46,224 nucleotides of DNA from Lachnoclostridium sp. UBA5725 (GTDB taxonomy: Bacteria > Bacillota > Clostridia > Lachnospirales > Lachnospiraceae): contig DIGJ01000025.1 of the NCBI GenBank assembly GCA_002419585.1, positions 3,095-49,318 on the forward strand, read 5' to 3'. The notes beneath the pieces are model-generated. The model was given only the letters and a program-made list of their open reading frames with translations, was not told where the DNA came from and did no database searches. Position numbers and translations under genes: made by a program. This document shows, in pieces, positions 41,141 through 46,224 of the stretch. Each line of letters opens with the position of its first letter. The first letter of the stretch is position 1.

Positions 41141-41578
41141 CTAAAGATATTTTCGAAAACCTCTTCCAAGATCCCCACTAAATCCAACGGATTCATAAAA
41201 TAAATGAGCTTCTCTTCGATGCATACTAGAAATTAACATCATAACTGTGCATTCGTTTTCTCGTGCGATTATTTCAATGCGATCCATTAACAGCTTACCA
41301 ATTCCCATGCGTCTACATTCATCTGAAACAACTACATTTTCTATTACCATAAATGGTCTGCACTCTCCAAACAACTCTTTGTTTAATACGCCCATCAATG
41401 AACCCACTACTTTATTATTATATTTTGCACATAATACGTAATAATCTGGATTGCCTTTCATCCAATCAAAAACTTCATTCATTTTCATGAGATCCGTTTT
41501 CGTACCTTGCAATCCATTATCATACAATATCTTTAACTCTTCTAAGTCATCTTTACTTATTGGACCAATTGTTACCAT
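41141..41578 (-). CDS. GNAT family N-acetyltransferase
   Basis: A 145-residue acetyltransferase with VIENVVVSDECRRMGIGKLLMDRIE (about residues 75-99), which contains the R-x-x-G-x-G acetyl-CoA loop, and the late HLFYESVGF motif. The substrate is unknown. ATG 41578 follows GGAGG at 5 nt; a start ten codons upstream is rejected. It lies 85 nt after metY on the same strand and is followed by a terminator, so it may be the last gene of that transcript. Confidence 0.88.
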   Translation of the reverse strand: MVTIGPISKDDLEELKILYDNGLQGTKTDLMKMNEVFDWMKGNPDYYVLCAKYNNKVVGSLMGVLNKELFGECRPFMVIENVVVSDECRRMGIGKLLMDRIEIIARENECTVMMLISSMHRREAHLFYESVGFSGDLGRGFRKYL

Positions 41579-41663
41579 ATATACCTCCTGAATTATATTT
41601 TTGCTCATTTATTCTAAACATGAACCCTTATATGGCAAATTCTTGGAGGCTCTGGAATTATCA

Positions 41664-42926
41664 CTATATATTCTTTAGGCTTTGTTCCATATCCGCAATA
41701 ATGTCTTCCACGTTTTCAAGTCCAACCGAAACTCGTATCATACCAGGATTTACACCTGCTGCCACAAGCTGTTCATCCGTAAGCTGACGGTGTGTTGCAC
41801 TTGCAGGATGAAGCACACAGGTACGAATATCTGCAACATGTACTTCATTGGAAGCCAATTTTAAGCCATCCATAAATTTAACCGCTGCTTCTTTTCCACC
41901 TTTGATTACAATGGAAATAACACCACAGGTTCCTTTTGGAAGATACTTCTTTGCACGATCATGATACATATCGCCCTCAAGTGCTGCATATTTTACTGCC
42001 TCTATTTTATCGGATGCCTGGAAGTACTTGGCAACCTTCCGTCCATTTTCGCAATAACGCTCCATACGAATTGGGAGTGTTTCAAGTCCAAGATTTAATA
42101 AAAATGCGGAATTTGCTGCCGGATAGCATCCAAAGTCTCTCATAAGCTGCATTCTAGCCTTAATGATGTATGCCATTTTTCCAAAATCTCTCGTATAGAC
42201 AACACCATGATAGGATGCATCTGGTTCTGTGAATTCAGGGAACTTACCATTTTGCCAATCGAAGTTTCCGCTATCAACAATAACACCACCAATTTGTAAT
42301 GCATGTCCATCCATATATTTCGAAGTAGAATGAATCACAATATCTGCACCAAATTCAATCGGCTTGCAAAGGATTGGCGTCGCAAATGTATTATCAACGA
42401 TAAATGGCACCTTATTTTTATGAGCAATGTTTGCAAACTTTTCAATATCCAAAACAGCTAATGCTGGATTTGCTAATGTCTCACCAAACACCGCTCTCGT
42501 ATTTGGCTTAAATGCCTTTTGAATCTCTTCATCTGAGCTTTCTGCATCGACAAAAATACATTCAATGCCAAAGCGTTTTAAGGTAACTGCAAACAGATTG
42601 ACCGTACCACCATAAATGGTCGATGTACTAATAAAGCTGTCACCAGCATTGCAAATATTTAGGATTGACAGTAAAGACGCTGCCTGTCCGGAGGAAGTGC
42701 ACATCGCTCCAACACCCCCCTCTAAGTCCGCAATTTTCTTCTCTACGCATTCCACCGTAGGATTTGAAAATCTTGAATACATATGGGCAGTTGGCATATC
42801 GAATAATTCTCCTATATGCTCTGTGGAATCAAAGGTATATGTGGTACTTTGCACAATTGGCATTACTCTAGGCGCACCATTTGCTGGTGTATAGCCCGAA
42901 TGTAAGCATTTTGTTTCGTCTTTCAT
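41664..42926 (-). CDS. metY: O-acetylhomoserine sulfhydrylase (homocysteine synthase)
   Basis: A PLP enzyme of the Cys/Met metabolism family that makes homocysteine from O-acetylhomoserine and sulfide. The 420-residue length and the motif order fit MetY rather than the shorter MetB/MetC: MYSRFSNPTVECVEKKIA (about 49-66), TSSGQAASLLSIL near 78, IVDNTFATPILCKP near 176, and PLP Lys203 in STSKYMDGHA. GGAGG precedes the ATG. No riboswitch is seen directly upstream; it lies 59 nt after dapF and probably shares its promoter. The metK gene elsewhere in the window belongs to the same methionine/SAM route. Confidence 0.94.
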   Translation of the reverse strand: MKDETKCLHSGYTPANGAPRVMPIVQSTTYTFDSTEHIGELFDMPTAHMYSRFSNPTVECVEKKIADLEGGVGAMCTSSGQAASLLSILNICNAGDSFISTSTIYGGTVNLFAVTLKRFGIECIFVDAESSDEEIQKAFKPNTRAVFGETLANPALAVLDIEKFANIAHKNKVPFIVDNTFATPILCKPIEFGADIVIHSTSKYMDGHALQIGGVIVDSGNFDWQNGKFPEFTEPDASYHGVVYTRDFGKMAYIIKARMQLMRDFGCYPAANSAFLLNLGLETLPIRMERYCENGRKVAKYFQASDKIEAVKYAALEGDMYHDRAKKYLPKGTCGVISIVIKGGKEAAVKFMDGLKLASNEVHVADIRTCVLHPASATHRQLTDEQLVAAGVNPGMIRVSVGLENVEDIIADMEQSLKNI

Positions 42927-42985
42927 GTTTTCATTCCTCCATAATCAATAATTACGATTAAGTCTAATGAATTCACATATTTTTG

Positions 42986-43837
42986 TCAATACAGTTCTTC
43001 AAGGAATTCACTTGAAAGAACAATATCTCCAATGGAGGCAACCGGACCGGTCAGATATACATTTCCATTTGCATCTATCTCAACATCTAAATTTCCACCA
43101 GGCATATGAACCGTCATCTTACTGTCTGCAAGGCCTAATCGATAGGCTACACAGGCTGCTGCACAACTACTGCTTCCAGACGCCAATGTATATCCAGCCC
43201 CTCGTTCGTAAATTTCAATCCGTATATTATTTCGATCGATTACCTGCATAAGCTGTAGATTGATTCGGTTCGGAAATTGTTCTGCATTTTCTACAAATGG
43301 ACCAAGCTGGCACACCAGCTCTTTCGAAATTTGTTCGAGCCAAATGACGCAGTGCGGATTTCCAATGGACGCACACGTAACAGAGTATACATTTCCTGCG
43401 AATTCCATTGGTTCGTTGATTACTTCCCGATTGGTACCAGCTACTGGAATTTCCTGGCTTAAAAACGTAACTTTGCCCATAAATGCCCGAAGTCTGGTCC
43501 CTCTTTCGTTTAAATAAGTAATATGTACATCGCCACCAATCGTCGACAATATAAAGTCCTTCTTTTGAATATATCCGGCATCCTTTAAGTATTTTGCAAA
43601 GATACGAACTCCATTTCCACTTTTTTCTGCTTCACTGCCATCTGGATTCATGATTTGAACAGAAAGCTTATTGTCTTTCCAAATTGGTCCAATTAATATT
43701 CCATCGGAGCCCACCCCAAAATTCCGATTGCAAATCTTTTGAATTTGTTGTTTTGAGAGCTTTCCCTCATTACGATTTGGATCATATACCAGATAATCAT
43801 TTCCTAATCCATGATATTTTTGAAATTTTAGTTTCAT
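42986..43837 (-). CDS. dapF: Diaminopimelate epimerase-like protein lacking both catalytic cysteines
   Basis: A 283-residue protein with the full DapF fold signature: YHGLGNDYLVYD at the N-terminus, GVGSDGIL, NPDGSEAEKSGNGVR (64-78), IGNPHCV (158-164) and GAGYTLASGSSSCAA (213-227). In true DapF the first active-site Cys precedes GNG; here it is Ser73. The second, in LACGTG, is Ser220, and the Glu before TLA is Tyr217. With both acid/base thiols gone, normal meso-DAP epimerisation is doubtful; another isomerase, a serine-based variant or a binding protein is possible. GGAG precedes the ATG. Co-directional with metY. The frame is intact, so it is not a decaying pseudogene. Confidence 0.85.
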   Translation of the reverse strand: MKLKFQKYHGLGNDYLVYDPNRNEGKLSKQQIQKICNRNFGVGSDGILIGPIWKDNKLSVQIMNPDGSEAEKSGNGVRIFAKYLKDAGYIQKKDFILSTIGGDVHITYLNERGTRLRAFMGKVTFLSQEIPVAGTNREVINEPMEFAGNVYSVTCASIGNPHCVIWLEQISKELVCQLGPFVENAEQFPNRINLQLMQVIDRNNIRIEIYERGAGYTLASGSSSCAAACVAYRLGLADSKMTVHMPGGNLDVEIDANGNVYLTGPVASIGDIVLSSEFLEELY

Positions 43838-43880
43838 CCCACTATCTCCTTTTATCCATGTTTATGACACGATTTTCCTT

Positions 43881-43909
43881 AGTATAACAAGCATTATGTT
43901 CGATTTACA
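43881..43909 (-). promoter_or_regulatory. Putative promoter of the dapF-like gene
   Basis: Minus strand TGTAAA (43904-43909), 17-nt spacer, TATACT (43881-43886), about 45 nt before the start. The -35 is weak. Confidence 0.5.
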
Positions 43910-43981
43910 GTGTGTAAAATGCTTTCCGTATTGCAAATAATGCTATATACTATATTCAAAAACAAAAAAGGTGGTATTGCA

Positions 43982-44800
43982 ATGGAAATGGATCAGTATG
44001 AAAAGCGAGGTTTTTTACATGAAAATTTTAAATTATTCCATATCAAAGATTCCTCTTTAGAAACCTTTGATTATCATTACCATGATTTTAATAAAATATA
44101 TATTTTGCTTTCTGGCAATGTTGTCTATAACATAGAAGGAAAGTCTTATCCTCTTTCACCATATGACATTGTTTTAATCCATCGAAATGAACTACATAAA
44201 CCAGAGATTGACTTTTCAGCACCATATGAACGAATTATCCTCTATACCAACCTTTTAGAAGATTCTGTACTATCCTACTGTTTTGAATATTCAAAAAATC
44301 ATGATGAGCATGTAATAAGAATAAAAGACCTTCCACACACCCGCCTTTTCGAAACACTAAAAGAACTAGAGCAGGCAGTTGCAAGCAATGATTTTGCAAA
44401 TGAAATTTATGAAGCGACCTTATTCACAGAATTCATGGTTTTGCTAAATCGAAATATGATTCACAAAGACTATTCGTATGTATCTTCTCATACCTCCAAT
44501 AATAAGATCCACCTGATTTTGTCTTATATCAACGAGCACTTAATGGAGGACTTATCCGTGGATTCTCTTTCTTCCTCCTTTTATGTCAGCAAATATCATC
44601 TCATGAGGACCTTTAAAGCCGAAACAGGATACTCCTTACATTACTATATTACAGACAAACGCTTGCTTCTTGCAAAGGACCTTTTATCCCGCGATTTTTC
44701 AATCGGTGAAATCTGTTATCAGTGTGGTTTTAAAGATTACTCTACCTTTTTCCGCGCATTCAAGAAAAAATATCATTGTAAGCCAAGTCAATTCGGATAA
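43982..44800 (+). CDS. AraC-family transcriptional regulator
   Basis: A 272-residue regulator with an N-terminal cupin-like ligand domain (FDYHYHDFNKIYILLSGNVVYNIEGKSYPL, about 32-61) and a C-terminal double HTH (about 175-270: LSYINEHLMEDLSVDSLSS, KYHLMRTFKAETGYSLHYY, IGEICYQCGFKDYSTFFRAFKK). Such proteins usually sense a small metabolite, often a sugar. ATG 43982 follows GGTGG; the 24-residue upstream extension is rejected. Divergent from the dapF-like gene, which could be a target. Confidence 0.92.
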   Translation: MEMDQYEKRGFLHENFKLFHIKDSSLETFDYHYHDFNKIYILLSGNVVYNIEGKSYPLSPYDIVLIHRNELHKPEIDFSAPYERIILYTNLLEDSVLSYCFEYSKNHDEHVIRIKDLPHTRLFETLKELEQAVASNDFANEIYEATLFTEFMVLLNRNMIHKDYSYVSSHTSNNKIHLILSYINEHLMEDLSVDSLSSSFYVSKYHLMRTFKAETGYSLHYYITDKRLLLAKDLLSRDFSIGEICYQCGFKDYSTFFRAFKKKYHCKPSQFG

Positions 44801-44931
44801 CCGTATTTTCATCATTTAAAAAACGGCTAAAACCCTTATCGAAGTTTTTATTTATTTTTTGTAACTTTTTCGCATTTTCAATTGTACTGTTAGTGAAAGG
44901 CCTTTCATAAACAATAGCTAAAGGAGCGCTC

Positions 44932-45414
44932 ATGAAACAACCAATACAAGAACTGATCGAACGTTACCAGAGCAACCTATATGCAGTAGCATTTAATGTA
45001 TGCAAAAATGCTGAGGATGCACAAGATGTTGTTCAAGATACGTTTATTCAGTATCACACATCAAAAAAAGACTTTGAAACCGAGCAGCACATACGCGCAT
45101 GGCTTATACGGGTGACAATCAACAAAGCAAAAAATATGAATCATACCTTCTGGCGACAAAATAAAATGTCTTTGGAAGATTATATGGAAACCTTGACCTT
45201 CGAAACGCCGGAATCCGAAAACCTTTTTGAAACAGTTATGGAACTTCCGGAAAAGTATCGCATCGCCATTCATCTATTTTATTATGAGGATTACAACATC
45301 CGGGAAATTGCAGATATCTTAAAAATATCAGAAAGTAATGTTAAAGTCAGGCTATCGCGCGCAAGAATGCTGCTCAAAGAAACATTAAAGGAGGAATGGG
45401 AAGATGACAAATAA
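44932..45414 (+). CDS. ECF-type RNA polymerase sigma factor
   Basis: A 160-residue sigma factor with region 2 (LYAVAFNVCKNAEDAQDVVQDTFIQYH, residues 16-42) and region 4 (ELPEKYRIAIHLFYYEDYNIREIADILKISESNVKVRLSRAR, about 105-146). AAAGGAG lies 6 nt before the ATG. It overlaps the next gene by 11 bp, the usual sigma/anti-sigma coupling. TGTAAC at about 44859 upstream resembles the -35 of ECF promoters (TGAAAC), hinting at autoregulation, but the -10 is not clear. Confidence 0.93.
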   Translation: MKQPIQELIERYQSNLYAVAFNVCKNAEDAQDVVQDTFIQYHTSKKDFETEQHIRAWLIRVTINKAKNMNHTFWRQNKMSLEDYMETLTFETPESENLFETVMELPEKYRIAIHLFYYEDYNIREIADILKISESNVKVRLSRARMLLKETLKEEWEDDK

Positions 45415-45994
45415 AGAAAAATATAAGCAGGCATTCTCAGTATTACAAACCTCCAAAAACTTTCCTTTGGAGGTAGAAAAAATGACTATAAGAAATAAAA
45501 AAAAGACAATGAAAACGATAGCAGCAGCTGTCGCTGCATGCCTAATCCTTGTTGGTGGTAGCACAACTGCATATGCTGCAAATCTTGGCGGAATTCAACG
45601 AACTGTTCAGCTTTGGATACACGGTGATCAAACAGATGCCACTATAAGATTTAATTCTGATGGTTCATATAACATGTCTTATCAGGATGAAAATGAGGAT
45701 ATTATTGAAAGCGGAGGTGGTGGAGTCTCCATAGAAGATGATGGAACCGAACGAGCATTAACAGAGGAGGAGTTAATGGACCACCTCGATGATCCAGATG
45801 TAAAATACGAAGAGGATAGTACCGTATGGGTATACTATTTTAATCAAAAAATTGATATTACTGACAAATTTGAAGACAATTTTTGCTATGTAAAAGTATC
45901 AAACGGCGACGAAACCCTTTATATGACAATCAAATACCGTGGTGGTTGGTGCACAAGTCCAAATAAATACATTTCTCCATCAAACTTCAATTAA
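45404..45994 (+). CDS. Putative membrane anti-sigma factor partner
   Basis: A 196-residue single-pass membrane protein: residues 1-36 are a cytosolic, Lys-rich segment that could bind the sigma factor, 37-60 a membrane helix (TIAAAVAACLILVGGSTTAYA), and the rest an extracytoplasmic domain with acidic residues and a late WVYYFNQKIDITDKF and TLYMTIKYRGGWC. I do not recognise the outer domain. GGAGG lies 9 nt before the ATG. The 11-bp overlap with the ECF sigma gene is the main evidence for the role; no zinc-binding ZAS motif (HxxxCxxC) is seen, so a non-ZAS anti-sigma or a cell-surface sensor is inferred. Confidence 0.75.
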   Translation: MTNKEKYKQAFSVLQTSKNFPLEVEKMTIRNKKKTMKTIAAAVAACLILVGGSTTAYAANLGGIQRTVQLWIHGDQTDATIRFNSDGSYNMSYQDENEDIIESGGGGVSIEDDGTERALTEEELMDHLDDPDVKYEEDSTVWVYYFNQKIDITDKFEDNFCYVKVSNGDETLYMTIKYRGGWCTSPNKYISPSNFN

Positions 45995-46091
45995 ACGCAT
46001 CACTTTCAACTTATAGGGGATGTAAATCGAAAAATTGTGGGTTAATGGTGTAGAACGGACGCGGAGTGTTTTGGGAAAGTTACGCAAAAGG

Positions 46092-46190
46092 TGCGGTGGG
46101 TTTAGGGTTCTCGAAATTCGAGTGGAGCGCAGGGGCAGCCCTTAAAACCAGCCGCATAAACATTCGGTGGAACCTCTAAACAAGCAATAA
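46092..46190. repeat. Foldback repeat at right edge, related to the 31.6-kb element
   Basis: Inverted arms TGCGGTGGGTTTAGGG (46092-46107) and its imperfect complement (46138-46156). Read on the minus strand, 46145-46180 (TTAGAGGTTCCACCGAA, GTTTATGCGGCTG) closely matches 31634-31665 of the foldback at 31508-31723 (TTAGAGGTTCTTCCGAA, GTTTATGCGCCTG). The 230 nt after the last gene contain no other gene that I can see. Confidence 0.65.
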
Positions 46191-46224
46191 TGAGCTCTTA
46201 TTGATATGCCCCCTGTCAAGTAGA

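Noticed and set aside
42986..43837. dapF-like gene as a decaying pseudogene
   Set aside because: The frame is intact at normal length, other motifs are kept, and it has a ribosome binding site and a likely promoter; replacement of both Cys by Ser looks like a subfamily property.
45997..46010. ATCACTTTCAACT shared with about 5855-5868
   Set aside because: A single 13-base match in AT-rich intergenic DNA without structure can be chance.
1..46224. CRISPR arrays, insertion sequences, prophage genes, tRNA or rRNA genes
   Set aside because: No regularly spaced repeats, transposase or phage proteins, cloverleaf or rRNA sequence was recognised.

Overview
The window looks like a chromosome segment of an AT-rich, endospore-forming, anaerobic Firmicute, most probably a Lachnospiraceae (Clostridium cluster XIVa) genome. 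This is inferred from base composition, ribosome binding sites, gene families (SpoIIR, SipL-like LysM/DUF3794 protein, CotS-like kinase, YtvI-like permease, Veg, archaeal-type ProS) and regulatory RNAs (two T-boxes, a SAM-I riboswitch, two LicT-type RAT/terminator switches). I see no prophage, insertion sequence, CRISPR array, rRNA or tRNA. Most of the window is core chromosome; the accessory signal is in intergenic repeats and regulatory sites.

Layout. 1-2000: 5' part of ileS with its T-box leader. 2030-4205: BlaR1-like/BlaI-like pair with a palindromic operator over its promoter. 4369-10003 (+): pncB, a VanY-like carboxypeptidase, then a run of spoIIR, ddl, murI and a DUF1934 gene, with a candidate sigma-F promoter before spoIIR. 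10004-17377 (-): a beta-glucoside operon in the order licT-like antiterminator, PTS IIBCA, 6-phospho-beta-glucosidase, HPr-like protein, HAD phosphatase, second 6-phospho-beta-glucosidase; both the regulator and the PTS gene carry RAT/terminator switches. 17499-18790 (-): a membrane protein and a PlsC acyltransferase, divergent from ispE (19042-19911, +) through a shared palindromic -35 box. 19922-29893 (-): sipL-like gene, veg, a PrcB-domain lipoprotein, glnK-amt, a PEGA lipoprotein, a cotS-like gene, cca and proS (T-box and repeat-rich leader). 30527-33575 (+): GNAT, a zinc-ribbon gene behind a LytTR-type tandem operator, a 216-nt foldback element, and a LiaF-like/DUF4097 pair. 33547-36523 (-): YtvI-like permease, RluA-type pseudouridine synthase, metK under a SAM-I riboswitch. 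36959-39191 (+): histidine kinase and response regulator. 39295-39471: second foldback. 39536-43837 (-): lipoprotein and XRE membrane regulator, then dapF-like, metY and GNAT genes. 43982-45994 (+): AraC regulator, ECF sigma factor and its putative membrane partner. A third foldback lies at the right edge.

Most worth following up: (1) a short element with two GCGCA cores 7-8 nt apart, just upstream of the Shine-Dalgarno of four unrelated genes, with a possible half copy at a fifth; (2) three long imperfect palindromes, two sharing sequence; (3) a DapF homologue in which both catalytic cysteines are serine; (4) an operon-encoded HPr with Arg at the Ser46 regulatory position; (5) a palindromic TTGCAA hexamer that can be the -35 of two divergent promoters; (6) a perfect LytTR-type direct repeat before a 72-residue zinc-ribbon gene; (7) a terminator-like hairpin almost at the start of the glnK-amt transcript.
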